A stretch of DNA of 64,000 nucleotides from Cryptomeria japonica (taxonomy: Eukaryota; Streptophyta; Pinopsida; Cupressales; Cupressaceae): positions 156,042,454-156,106,453 of the forward strand of contig NC_081405.1 in NCBI RefSeq assembly GCF_030272615.1. The letters are read 5' to 3'. Both the position numbers and the translations under genes were made by a program. The notes beneath the pieces are model-generated. The model saw only the letters and a list, made by a program, of their open reading frames with translations. It made no database searches and was not told where the DNA came from. Of this stretch, positions 35,615-46,110 are shown one piece after another. The first letter of the stretch is position 1; each line of letters begins with the position of its first letter.

Positions 35615-36425
35615 TGGTGCAACCATAATCTGGTGAGTCCTCAAAGAGAACAAACTAGATCATGCAACAAGAGTAACAAAATGGAAGCAACAACAACATA
35701 TTAAAAAATAACATAATCAAATTTCTGCATCACCATATATTCATCATAGATCATCTGGCAATCAACCGGTTACATGCAGGCTAACAAGCCAAAATATAAC
35801 CGACAACCAACTGGTTATAGGCAAGCTAAGATATAATCCATCCGGATCTCTGAGGGACCTCCGAATTATCAATCATGTAACTAGGAACTCATAAACCTCT
35901 CCTTCTTACAAAATATCTCATATTGTTATACCCTCTAAAATATATTCGGGTCGGCCACAAAAGATTACATTTACCAAGACAGGAAAATGAAACGTGTAAA
36001 TAGTTCTGTCCCAAGAATGAAAGGAAATCCCTCCGAAAAAGAACAACCAAGGAGCGCAGATCAATAGGAAGGTCAAACAAGGACTCATGATCATTGAGCA
36101 ATACCACAAATAGATCCACATGCCAAGAGATTGCTCCACACGAGAAGAAATCAACAAATAGTCGTTAAGCCCAAAAACTGCTCTGGTAACCTAGAATAGT
36201 CAAACCGGAAGGAACATCTCATCGGTAAAGAACCCAAAAGGACTAAAAATATAGAATTAAGTAGAAGAACACGTGTGGAAACTGAAAATCTAATCCGCAA
36301 TGAAAAGAAACCAGCTACCGGAAGAACACAGAAACTAAAACACTGAACTTGAACAAAACAAAACTAAAAGGAAATATTTTTGGTTAATGCAAGATTGATC
36401 AAATATCGGGGATGCTCCTGCATCA
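35615..36425 (-). repeat. 5' LTR of the gag-protease gypsy element
   Basis: On the plus strand, begins tggtgcaaccataatctgg and ends gatgctcctgcatca, followed by the target duplication cttag. Confidence 0.88.
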
Positions 36426-36430
36426 CTTAG

Positions 36431-37260
36431 TTCTCCTAAGAAGCACAAACCTAACTTGGGATGTGATACACCCCCTTTGATCTTGGATATTAGGCCGAAG
36501 GATATCCCAAGTAAAGGAAAGCAAATTCAAACAAACCCTAGCTATGGTCATACTAAGTCTATTAGTGGTAAGATAAAAATGGTTTGTATGTCTTCTTAGA
36601 ATAATTCTATAGTTTCCCTCCCCCCTCCTATTGACCTATTTGAAAATGAGCCTACTAAAGACAAGATTACCAACTCCTTATGTAAGTACAAGTGACCTAG
36701 GCTAGCCAAATTATCTGCGACAACCAAAATTGTTGAGGCCATTGAGAATTATCCCCCAAAAGAGAAGAGTGATGATAAATTTGAGGGTTCTACCTTCAAT
36801 GAAACTGGTTTTGCAAGCAATGAGGAAACTCAAGATGACCCCTTGAATTTGGTTCTAGAGGACTCTCTATCCCATTCACCCCCGATGGGAAAACAATTAA
36901 ACAAAGCTTTGGAAGGGATAAACAATATTAAGGATTATGAGGATGATGATGTTTGGATGTTGAAGGAGAACTTAAGGAATGCTATGATTTGCAAAGGATT
37001 GTTGTGATGATTCAGGACCTCAGTGCAAAAGTGGAGAATCTAGAGACACCTAAAAATTGCTTGGGATGTGAAAGAAAAAAAGATTAGATTAGGAAGTTGG
37101 ACAACAAATATCTAGGACCTGATAAAAATCAATTATTGCTTGATGCAAAAATGTGTTATGCTGGTTGTGGCAATTGTTAAAAAGATCAAGAGAAAGAAGA
37201 AGAGAAAAGGCCCTACTATGATAGGGAGAGAAAGGACAAAGGGAAATAAGAACAATAACC
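36431..37260 (+). pseudogene. Right part of an ORF1-like pseudogene
   Basis: The plus strand reads SPKKHKPNLGCDTPPLILDI, then ISGKIKMVCMSS, a stop, and SIVSLPPPIDLFENEPTKDK. It goes on to an acidic stretch (FNETGFASNEETQDDPLNLV), DYEDDDVWMLKENLRNAMI and KVENLETP-like sequence. It ends in a basic RERKDKGK run near 37245. A hydrophilic protein with linker, acidic region and coiled-coil-like tail parallels the minus-strand pseudogene at 17930-20310. Downstream (37270-37600) the sequence reads like a LINE 3' end (LVGGLSLQANF in one frame). No pol is present. Function is not assigned. Confidence 0.4.
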
Positions 37261-38220
37261 TTCTTCTATGGGAGGAGGTATTAAAAGACATGATAAATAA
37301 TTTGAGCCATTTAGTTTAGTTCCCCTTATAGTTTCTTTTGTTGTTGTTTAGTCCTAAGTGCTCTGCTAATTCTTTTTACTGCTACTCTTGATTCTCTACA
37401 CTGTTACATTTATATTTTGTTGTTTCATTTTTGCTAAACCCTTTGGTTGGTGGACTTTCTCTCCAAGCCAATTTTTTTTGTTTCCAATGTTTTAAGTTCT
37501 GAATTATATGAGTTGGGGCCCTTTCGCAATTAACATAATAAAAAACATAATGTCGATGTAAAGTTTTCACAAATGAATATGTGTAATCTTAATTTTTTTT
37601 TTATGACAAAGAGAATAATATAAACAGGACAATTTCCCCAAAGAAGAATGCATAATCTAAAACAATTATTTATTTAAGTGATAAGAAGGATATTGCGAAA
37701 AGAATGATTTCATAAATGATACACATTCGATCTTAAAAAAATTAAAATTATTTTGTTTTAAAGATTTTGTTACTTGATGCAGAAATGTGTTATGCTAGTT
37801 GTGATGGTTGCTAATAAGATCAAGAGAAATAAGAAGTGGAAGGACTTTGCTATGATGGGGAGTGGAAGGACGAAGGCGGAGATAAACATCAACCTGCTTC
37901 CATGGGAGGAGGAAGTAAATGACATGATGGATAGTTGGGGCTATTTGCGTTAGTGCCCTTGTAGTTTCATTGGTTGCTATTTATTCCTAGGTGCTTTGTT
38001 AATTCTTTTTACTGCTACGCTTGATTCACTGAACTATTACGTTTATATTTTTTTGTTTCATTTTGGCTAAACTCTTTGGTTGGTTGGATCTCTCGAAGCC
38101 CATTTTTTTGTTTGGATGTTTTACGTGTTGAATTGTATGGGTTGGGGATCTTCCCCACAACATAATAAAAAGAATAATGTGTATATAAAGATTTCACAAA
38201 TGAAACATGTGTAATCTTAA
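37131..38220 (+). repeat. Tandem pair of about 450-bp units (LINE-like 3' tail duplicated)
   Basis: The unit starting tgatgcaaaaatgtgttatg (37141) recurs as tgatgcagaaatgtgttatg (37775). It continues in parallel through agtttc, attctttttactgctac and ttggttggt. Copies span about 37131-37600 and 37767-38220. The duplicated block includes the end of the ORF1-like pseudogene and its 3' flank. Confidence 0.7.
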
Positions 38221-39640
38221 AAAAAGTTTTTTTTAATCAGAAAGAGCATAATATAAATAGGAAAAATTCCCAAACAAAGCATGTGTAATCTAAAACATTT
38301 CTTTATATTAGTTCCAACTTGGCAGGAACTAAGCTATAGTGGACCTCTTGTTTACAACCATCCTTAACTATTGAAGGATCTTGGATAGTCAATATATACT
38401 AATAAAATGAAATTTTTTTATGTAAACATGCTCCTTTCCTATGCTCCCTTTAGATCTCAAAGACCATTAAATCAAAATTCCTTTTAACTAGTAGATCTTG
38501 TAATGGCTAAATATCATTGGATTATCGAGATTGACTTTTAGGAAATAATTTTTTAATTAGAAGCAAAAGAAATTATGTGCGTTTCAAGCATCATCTAATT
38601 ATGACATCAAATTATTGGAAGCCAAACACTTTAATTAAAAGAGCATATCTACCTAGATGCCAAGAAAATCATGAAGAGCAAGTGACCATGAATATGAATT
38701 TGGAGTTTGGGATATGTGCAAAAGGGCAAATATTTAACACTTTCACAAGGATTAAAACATAAAGGAATGAGAGAAGGTTATATTGTGATATCTCAAATTG
38801 GTAATCTAGATAGAGTTCCTTGAAAAAGATATATGAATAAAAAACAAGGATGGTAAAGGTGCAAGACATGCGCCCTAGTTGAATTATCTCTTGTTGATTA
38901 TTGATGTTTAAGGCTTCAAAATGTTGTGAAGAGTTAGAAAGTTGGATTATATCTTTAGTATTTATCTTAATGAGAGTGAAAATAATGTTGATGTAAAGAT
39001 TTTGCAAATGAAAGATGTGTATTTGTAAAAAAAATGTTAACGAGTATAATATAGTTAGGACAATTTCACAAATGAAGCATGTGTAATCTAAAATATTTCT
39101 TTATTTTAGTGATAAGAAACATAATGGGAAAAGAATGATTTCATAAATGATACACATGCAATCTTTAATAAAATATTTATTTTGATGTTAAAATTTCACA
39201 AATGAAACATGTGTAATCTTGAAAAAAATGGTTATTTTGATGACACAAAGTATATAAATAGGACAATTTTACAAATGAAGCACGTGTAATCTAAAACATT
39301 TCTTTACTTTAGTGATAAGAAGCATAATGTGAAAAGAATAATTTCAAAAATGACACAAATACAAATTTTAAAAAATTATTTATTCTGATGTGAAGACTTT
39401 ACAAATGAAACATGTGCAATCTTCTAAAAAATATTTATTTTGACGATAGAGCACATAATAGAAATAGATTAATTTCACAAATAAAACATGTGTAATATAA
39501 AATATTTATTTATTTTAGTGATAAGAAACATAACGTTGAAAAAAATGATTTCATAAATGATACACATGCAATCTTTAAAAAATATTTATATTTCGATAAT
39601 AAACATGTGGAATCTGAAATATTTTTTATTTCAATGTTAG
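37560..39640. repeat. Satellite-like array, interrupted
   Basis: About fourteen variants of atttcacaaatgaaacatgt + gtaatct occur, including at about 37566, 38186, 39060, 39193, 39265, 39400, 39470 and 39545. In the best part (39000-39640) three subtypes alternate: tcacaaatgaaacatgtg, tcacaaatgaagcatgtg followed by ctaaaacatttcttta, and tcataaatgatacacatg. This gives a higher-order period near 200-230 bp. The array is split at about 38300-39000 by other sequence, including the dispersed repeat copy 2. Confidence 0.75.
38545..38965. repeat. Dispersed repeat, copy 2
   Basis: Direct-orientation copy of 32060-32490; the two have many substitutions and small indels. It sits inside the satellite-like array, so it either inserted there or belongs to the same larger duplicated unit. 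Confidence 0.75.
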
Positions 39641-39699
39641 AGACAATAATTTCAAAAACAAAACGTGTAATTAATGTTAGAGAGCATATGCTGTTTGAA

Positions 39700-39869
39700 T
39701 ATTTGATCGTAGGTAACAAACAAATTAAATATGCTATATAAACAAACAAATTGAATGTACTATATATGCAGAGTTTTTATTGACTATTTGATCGTAGGTA
39801 ACAAACAGATTAAATATGCTATATAAACAAACAAATTGAATATACTATATATGCAGAGTTTTTATTGAC
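39700..39869 (+). repeat. 85-bp tandem duplication upstream of the terpene synthase
   Basis: Two adjacent 85-bp copies (39700-39784 and 39785-39869) start tatttgatcgtaggtaacaa and end ttattgac. I count two differences between them. They lie 212-381 bp before the start codon, so a promoter sequence of the terpene synthase has been doubled. Confidence 0.9.
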
Positions 39870-40005
39870 CGTCTAATATAATAATAGAAGTACAATCTTT
39901 AATGGCAGAATAAAGTAAGCATGGTTGAATATGCAGGCTCAGACAAATAATTTTGAAAAGTCAGAAGATTTTGGTCTGTTCTTTTGTACCACTCATCATT
40001 TTTCT

Positions 40006-40014
40006 CTATAAAGA
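40006..40014 (+). promoter_or_regulatory. TATA box of the terpene synthase gene
   Basis: ctataaaga lies 67-75 bp before the ATG at 40081. This is a normal distance for a plant gene with a short leader. Confidence 0.6.
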
Positions 40015-40080
40015 GTGTGGCAACAAACAAGGATTCCATGAAATAAACAAACAAACATTGCTTGCACACTAAATCTTGCA

Positions 40081-41603
40081 ATGGCTCTTGTCTCCATTTT
40101 CCCTTCTGATTTGAGCTTGTGCCATAGTCTCAAACCTTACCCTCCCCAGTCCCACAATCTTCAGCTTTGCAATAAAGCAGTGCCATTAATACAAAGAAAT
40201 AAGCTTAACCCTATCATCAATCAGGCTTTATCTATAGCTGAAATCCCATTGAGGCGCACTGGTAAACATTATCCCAACTTGTGGGGCGATGGTTTTATCC
40301 AGTCTATTCCAAAGTGTCCTTATGAGGCAAGCTAGTTTATATTTTCTACTGATATATTTGTTTCATACAGTTTATAGATTTTGAAATTGATTAAATTATT
40401 GGCATTCCAAAATTCACTTTAGGGTTTTGAGTTTGGACACGTTCATCAATGATTTTTTTAATTTGAGCTTGCCAATTGTAACTTTTTAGTACAAAAATAT
40501 AAAATGCGAAGTATATTGTTGTTGGGATTTCACAAGCTGAAAGTTTTGGGAATCTTATTAGCGAGATCAAAGACATGTTCAATGAATCACATGCAGATAA
40601 TGCTTCCTGAATTCTTGTCTTGGTGGATAATATCGAACGTCTTGGAATAGATCGACATTTCCAAAAGGAAATCAAACATGCCCTTGATTTTGTTTACAGG
40701 TTTTTTTTATACATCTTATAGTACTATATATTATCATAAGACAATATGCCATCAATATGTATATAATAGTTTTGAAGGGAATACAACAGGTATTGGGGCA
40801 AATGCCAAAGAGATCTCAACACCATGACCTTGGGCTTTCGAATTATTAGACTCCATAGATATCCTGTTTCTCTAGGTATAATCTATGTTTTAAGTGTAAA
40901 TTCCTCAATAGTTTTGATATATGTCTGATTGTGAAAATATAAAACATTTTGACTTATTTCTAATCTGATTTTTGGGTTCACTTGATATTTCTATATTTAC
41001 CAATAGAATATTGTGGAATATATAATGGTAGGATTAATGTTGGGACACTTTAGAAAAACAAATGGGCAGTTCTTGTGCTCCACTACTCAAACAGAGGAGG
41101 AGAAAATTTTGGACGAGGCTAAGGAAATCTCTACTGCATATTTAAATCAAGGTATGGAGAAGAGTGTGATCAACTCCAACCTTTTACAAGAGGTAAGCTT
41201 AAAAAGACTAGAAGATTGATGCCTCTATGAAGTGCACATGCTTTTACCATAAAACTTGTTCATTTCTTATATATATTATATCATACAAACTCCTTTGTTT
41301 ATATTGTAATAATACCATTGTTTTATGCAGATATCATTCAATCTGGAGTATGGCTGGTACACCAATCTGCACAGATTGGAAGCAAAGAAATATATTCAAA
41401 TTTACGGAGAAAATAATTTGTGGGCTAGGTAGTTGCAACACCTTTTATATAGTATTACATAAATAAATTTTCTATTCGTGTCTTTGCAATGTCATTTTAC
41501 CTTTGAATTGAATATATATATCAAAAAGTTTAACTAAGATAATTGTCATTTTAGGACGGTGGACAATGACAAACTTTTATCTTTAGCTAAAATGTATTTC
41601 GAC
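40081..41603 (+). pseudogene. Terpene synthase (gymnosperm TPS-d type), 5' half, exons 1-6
   Basis: Terpene synthases ionise prenyl diphosphates to make mono-, sesqui- or diterpenes. Exon 1 (40081-40326) encodes a Ser-rich N-terminus that looks like a plastid transit peptide, then RRTGKHYPNLW with RR at residues 58-59 and W at 68, the RR(x)8W motif. Later exons, edges by eye: 2 at about 40537-40699 (ending [15 protein letters not shown]), 3 at 40790-40875 (LNTMTLGFRIIRLHRYPVS), 4 at 41007-41192 (GQFLCSTTQTEEEKILDEA), 5 at 41331-41428 (FNLEYGWYTNLHRLEAKKY) and 6 starting at 41555 (DNDKLLSLAKMYFD). The coding sequence stops at 41603 where a LINE enters. Other lesions are a TGA in exon 2 (40608-40610), a doubtful exon 1 donor (gag|gcaagc, GC not GT) and an exon 3/4 junction that does not keep frame. 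Confidence 0.92.
41589..41603 (+). repeat. Target-site duplication of the LINE, left copy
   Basis: The 15 bases aaaatgtatttcgac are repeated exactly at 58961-58975. They belong to terpene synthase exon 6 (KMYFD). Confidence 0.97.
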
Positions 41604-41698
41604 AATCAATGGGTTTTGAGCTCTGCTAGGGTTTGAGGTTGCATATTACGTCTTCCTTGTTTTAGATAACATTCACTGCGAGATTTTTTGTGTTTATT

Positions 41699-42889
41699 AT
41701 GGCTCCGACCAACTTTAGCCCAATAGTTGATGCTGGTGCTGGAGCTACTGCAATGGACCCTCATGGAACCCCCAAACAAACGCCCTCACAAATTTATTTT
41801 GAAAGTGTTTCACGAGGTATGTCCTCGCCTGATGTTGTACTTCCTATTCAAAATTTTAATAATGCCTGTGATTGGCTTGAAAAATATACTTTGATAGGAT
41901 ACTTTGTGGGTAGGATCCCTCTTGAAAGCATGCTTCGTGATTGGGTTGCCAAAGCATGGTCTCCTCATGGAGTTTGGCTTGATGGCGTCCAAAGTCTCAC
42001 GAAAGGTTTTTTTTTATTTCGCTTTCCAAACCCTTCCCATGTAGAGGCTATTCTCTCCCATGGGCCGTAGATTGTTAGGTCATCCCTCCTAGTTTTTCAG
42101 CATTGGTCTCACAAATTTTTTGTCTCAGATGACAAAAAGTTGTGAGTTCCAGTCTAGGTTGAGTTCCTTGGTGTTCCTTTGCCCTATTTCCCTTTCATGC
42201 AAATCATTGCTCAGTCTGTTGGCAAAGTTGTTTGCCTCGAGCCAGACCATTTTTTTAATGCTCGCCCTCAAAAGAGGGTATGTGTTGAGGTTGACCTTTC
42301 TCATGACCTGAAAGAAACTGTTGATATTCAAGTGGGAGGCAACACCTTCACCTAGAAGGTGTTTTATCTGAACCTACACAACACTTGTTATCGGTGCCAG
42401 TCGACGAATCATAAGATCAGGGATTGTCCCTTGGCAACTCCAAAATTAAAACCCCTTGTTAAGGAGTTTGGCTCTCGACCTATGGAGGGACCCAAGAAGG
42501 ATGAATGGACCATTGTTGTTTGTAAAGGTAAAAAACTCTGCTGTTTCTGCCCAAAAGACTCTCATTGGTTCCAGTTATCAACTGACAATGAATCCTCCTT
42601 TATAGTCTCCGTCCTCCCTGACAGTTTCTACTCAGTTTCAAACCCTGATCAATAGGGGAAGGCCTCTTTTGAGGGTGCTACTCACCCTCCTTGGGTGCGC
42701 ACTCCTCAGGCTGTGTCTGTGATTTCTACTCTACACTCTCTACGCTTCTCTCGCAACCCTTTTGGGCGTGTTGAGATTGTAGATGGTGGTTCAGAAAAAT
42801 GACGAGTTATCTCCAATGGGGACCCATATTTTTTGTGCAATAGCTTCTCCTCTCTTGGGGACAAGGAATATATGTTGGTTTTGTCATGA
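41699..42889 (+). pseudogene. LINE ORF1 (RNA-binding protein with CCHC zinc knuckle)
   Basis: One continuous frame of 396 codons is interrupted only by stops, without frameshift. The N-terminal half has the DUF4283-type domain of plant LINE ORF1: WLEKYTLIGYFVGRIPLESM, WVAKAWSPHGVWLDGVQSLT and GFFLFRFPNPSHVEAIL. After the stops at about 42068, 42142 and 42157 it continues PYFPFMQIIAQSVGKVVC and a zinc knuckle CYRCQSTNHKIRDC (C-x2-C-x4-H-x4-C, all ligands present). It ends at the TGA 42887-42889, which overlaps the ORF2 ATG. In an active LINE this protein coats the RNA. Confidence 0.9.
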
Positions 42890-43642
42890 GTTACATCTCA
42901 TGGAATGTTCAAGGTCTCACAAACCTCACCAAAAAATATTCTATTCGTGATGTTCATCAACGTATTGTAGGCTTGGATGTTCTTTGCCTCTAGGAAGTTA
43001 AGATTGCAGGTTTCATGCTCAATGCTGTATGTCGTGTTATTTGGCCTGATAGCCTTTTTTTTGCTTCCCAACATGAAGCTAGTCAAGGTGGAGTTGCTAC
43101 TCTCATTTCCCCTCTGTGGTGCTCTACAGTTATTTCTCATGGCTTTGATCCTATGCAGTGCGTCATTTGGGTTTTGCTTTCAATCGATAATCATTCCATT
43201 GGGATCGTTAATATTTATGCTCCCAATGATTTGGTTGAAAGATCATACCTCTGGCAATAGATCACGGACAATCTGCCACCTGCCACTTGGGTCATGTGTG
43301 GGGACTTCAATATGGTTGAGGTGGCTTCCGATAAGGATGGATTTTTGCCTTTCCACTAGACAACTGTTGAGCGGGAAGCCTGGTACTATATGCGCAATAA
43401 ATTGGGTCTTTTTAACCCCAACACCAACCATCACCATCCTATTGGGGTCTGACACACTTGGTCTAATTTCAGAGCTAGCTCTAACATAATTCTTAAAAGG
43501 CTTGATCGTGCTATGATATCTGCACAATATTTTTTCTCTTTTTCTGAAGATCATTATCTTCCCGTCACTCCTCTTGTTGATGTGACACTGTCAGACCACT
43601 TCACTATAAAGTTTAGCATTGAATGGCATATAGCTAGGCAAC
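42886..43642 (+). pseudogene. LINE ORF2, endonuclease part
   Basis: The frame starts MSYISWNVQGL, the conserved beginning of the APE-type endonuclease (WNxxG/RGL). It continues with GIVNIYAPND, the block WVMCGDFNMVE (GDFN) and TLSDHF (SDH), which supply catalytic residues. The usual QET-like block reads CL, stop, EVK: the Gln codon is TAG at 42991-42993. Further TAG stops lie at 43258-43260 and 43357-43359. The enzyme would nick the target to prime reverse transcription. The frame is cut at HIARQ by the copia insertion and resumes at 55259. Confidence 0.9.
43638..43642 (+). repeat. Copia target duplication, left
   Basis: gcaac, repeated at 55254-55258. Removing the insert and one copy restores ORF2 reading from HIARQ into RPFKTQFYLN. 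Confidence 0.95.
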
Positions 43643-45128
43643 TGTTGGCATTATGTGAATTGGTATGTGGACATGATGACATTGTATGTTGTCATTGATG
43701 TCAATATGCTGAAGAGAAGAGAACCGGTATATGTGAGAACTGATATAACACTGTGAACCGACATTTGTGCCAAAGTGAAGTGGTGTGTTTGTTTAAGGTG
43801 AACCCACATGTGGTTATGGGAACTAGCACATGGAAGCTTTGTATGACTATCTCTTGGTAGTCTCAACTTCAGGGTTTCCGGTTAAAGTGCCTCAATCCTG
43901 TGTAGCTCAACCGGTGACTTTGTGTGATGAGTTAGTAGTGTAATGAAGAATAGATAGTGTTGCCACCTCAGCCTTGTGTGCGTGAAGGATCTTGCATGAA
44001 GGAGATTGTTCCTATCTACCTCGGGAATGTGCAAAGTCTGTAAATGGTGATAACGCGTGATGGGTTATCAGGCACCATCAAATCGGTGGAAAACAAATGA
44101 TGGAGAACATCTTGAGATTGGTTCAAGACTCCCGCATTTAATACAATGTGCTCAACGGTCAAGATTGAACCGTTTGAATTGCTTAACCTAACAGGTTTAG
44201 GGTTTAGGGTTTATGCTACCAACCTATCTGTTTCCTATAAGGTCGATGTTGTGTTTCTTTCTGAGGTTGTTGGCAAAAGTTGTGTGTGTGTATCCAAGAG
44301 AAGAGATACGTGATTCTTGTCAGACCGGAAGAGAGAAGTGATACCTACAGTGTGTAAGTGCATAAGGTGAAGAGGAGCTAAAGCGGATCTGCATTGGCAT
44401 TGAGTGCTATTACCAGATCATTGTAATACCTGTTGATCTCTAACCACTTCAACAGTTGGAAAATCCCTTAACAGGGTAGATTTAATCGGCTTACTGTAAA
44501 TCCTTTAACAGGGTGACTCAAAACCATTGAGTTCTTGAAATCCTCTAGCAAGGTAACCTCTAACAAGGTTTAACCCTTAACTGGGTATTCTAGCCATCCC
44601 TTAACTGGGTGATCCCTAACAGGATTGGTTCCTAACAGAACTTGTTATAACAGTCTTTAACCAGACAAGGCTCCTAACAGAGCGGACTTCTAAAGAGTTC
44701 AAAAACAAGCTTGTGGGTATTCATCCCCACCGTGGTTTTTCCCAGTTGGGTTTCCATGCGAAAAATATGTGTGCCATATGTGATGTCTTTTTCATGTGAT
44801 GAGATGTTGTTTTCTATCAAGTGGTGAATCATGTTGATCTAGCTGTTTATATATATATATCCTTGATGGTAGATTACCTATTCATACACTAGGGTGAAAT
44901 GAAAATGAAGTATTAGATTGTATGAGAAGATAAGTGTGAACTGGTTTATGCTTGGCTCAGTTACTCTGGGTTTTGCCGGTTGTACTCTGTTTAAGACCGG
45001 TGTTACTATTTGTCTCCCTTAGCACAGTGTCTGCTAACAAACCAGTTTAGGATTGTGTTTTTGTCTATACTGAATCACCCCCCCTCTCAATACTAGTTTC
45101 GTACTATCCATTCATCATTGAGTTATCA
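43643..45128 (+). repeat. Copia 5' LTR
   Basis: 1486 bp, TGTTGGC...GTTATCA. It contains a cluster of short motifs of the cccttaacNggg type at 44458-44700. Confidence 0.95.
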
Positions 45129-45130
45129 AT

Positions 45131-45142
45131 TGGTATCAGAGC
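45131..45142 (+). other. Copia primer binding site
   Basis: tggtatcagagc, two bases after the 5' LTR; complementary to the 3' end of tRNA-Met. Confidence 0.95.
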
Positions 45143-45199
45143 GTCCTCCAGGTCCTCTGTGTTATAAGCTTAACCACTTGAGGTAAAGATCCCAGTCTA

Positions 45200-46110
45200 A
45201 TGATGAAGAGGGAAGGTCCAAAGTTCAACAAAGAAAATTTCAATATATGGAAAGACAGAATGAAGATATACATCAGAAGCATGGGTGCTCAACACTGGAG
45301 CTATGTTGAGAATGCCTATGTTGCCCCTACCGGTACTCTCACTGATGACCAAAAGAGAGAGATGCAAGAGAATGGGCAAGTCATGGAAGCCCTAATTAGT
45401 AGTTTATCTGACATAGAGTTTATTGATGTCCAAGATAAGGTAAATCCCAAAGAGGTATGGGATACTCTTGAAAATATCTATGGCGGTGATGAGCATGTAA
45501 AACAAGCTAAGGAAGAAAGCCTTAGAGGGAAGTTTGAAGACATGCGGATGGTTGAAGGTGAGACCATTCAATAGTATGGAATAAGAATCAAAACCGTTGT
45601 TGGAGATATCAAGAGTGCAGGTGGTAAAATGGAAGATTCCACTGTGGTAAGCAAAGTCCTGAGATCCTTATTACCGGTCTATGCAATAAGGGTTGCTGCT
45701 ATTTAGGAGTTGAGATCAATAGACAAGACTAAGGTATCCCTAGATTCCATCATTGTAAAGTTGATAGCCTATGAGCTAAATAGTTTTGATGGCAGTGTTC
45801 AAAAGACTAAATAAGATTTTAAAGCTTTTGCTGTACCATCAAGAAAAGGAAAAGAAGCTAGCACTAGTGGTGAACCAAGACAGAGAAGAGAAATGGATGA
45901 TGAGGAGATTCTGATGGCATTTGAAGCTCTTCTTGCCAAGAAAATTCCTAAAGGAACCGACAAATACAAAGGTAAGCTCCCTTTGAAATTATTTTCTTGT
46001 AATCGGATAGGACATATTGTTGTAAACTATCCTAATGGTGACAACAAGGACAAACCAGAAAGCTTCAAGAAATTCAAAGGAGGAAACCAGAGAAACTGTT
46101 TTGTGGCAGT
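45200..46110 (+). pseudogene. Copia gag
   Basis: The frame MMKREGPKFNKENFNIWKDR opens at 45200 and continues IYIRSMGAQHWSYVENAYV and KVNPKEVWDTLENIYGGDEH, the UBN2/Retrotran_gag form of copia capsid protein. A TAG at 45572-45574 follows ETIQ. Further stops come after VAAI and after VQKTK. The zinc knuckle is degraded: FSCNRIGHIVVNYPN keeps one Cys and the His but has lost the first Cys and has Tyr for the last. The start is the first ATG pair after the primer binding site. Confidence 0.92.

Larger units (their letters stand above)
32748..36425 (-). mobile_element. Gypsy element keeping only gag and protease, minus strand
   Basis: The element is 3.68 kb, with LTRs at 32748-33526 and 35615-36425, TG...CA ends at the 5' LTR (TGATGCAGGAG on the minus strand) and target duplication cttag (32743-32747, 36426-36430). 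The interior is only about 2.1 kb. It encodes a gag core and an aspartic protease, then goes directly to the 3' LTR region. Reverse transcriptase, RNase H, integrase and chromodomain are absent. LTR phrases (gagtcctcaa(a/g)gaga, ggttgatgcaagattg, gatgctcctgca) are shared with the full gypsy element at 24876-31077, so the two are relatives. It would need polymerase and integrase supplied by a partner. Confidence 0.9.

Noticed and set aside
37560-39640. CRISPR-like repeat array
   Set aside because: Units vary, spacers are not unique sequences of uniform length, and this is plant nuclear DNA; it is a satellite-like array.
40391-40675. Minus-strand 94-codon ORF
   Set aside because: Antisense of terpene synthase intron 1 and exon 2.
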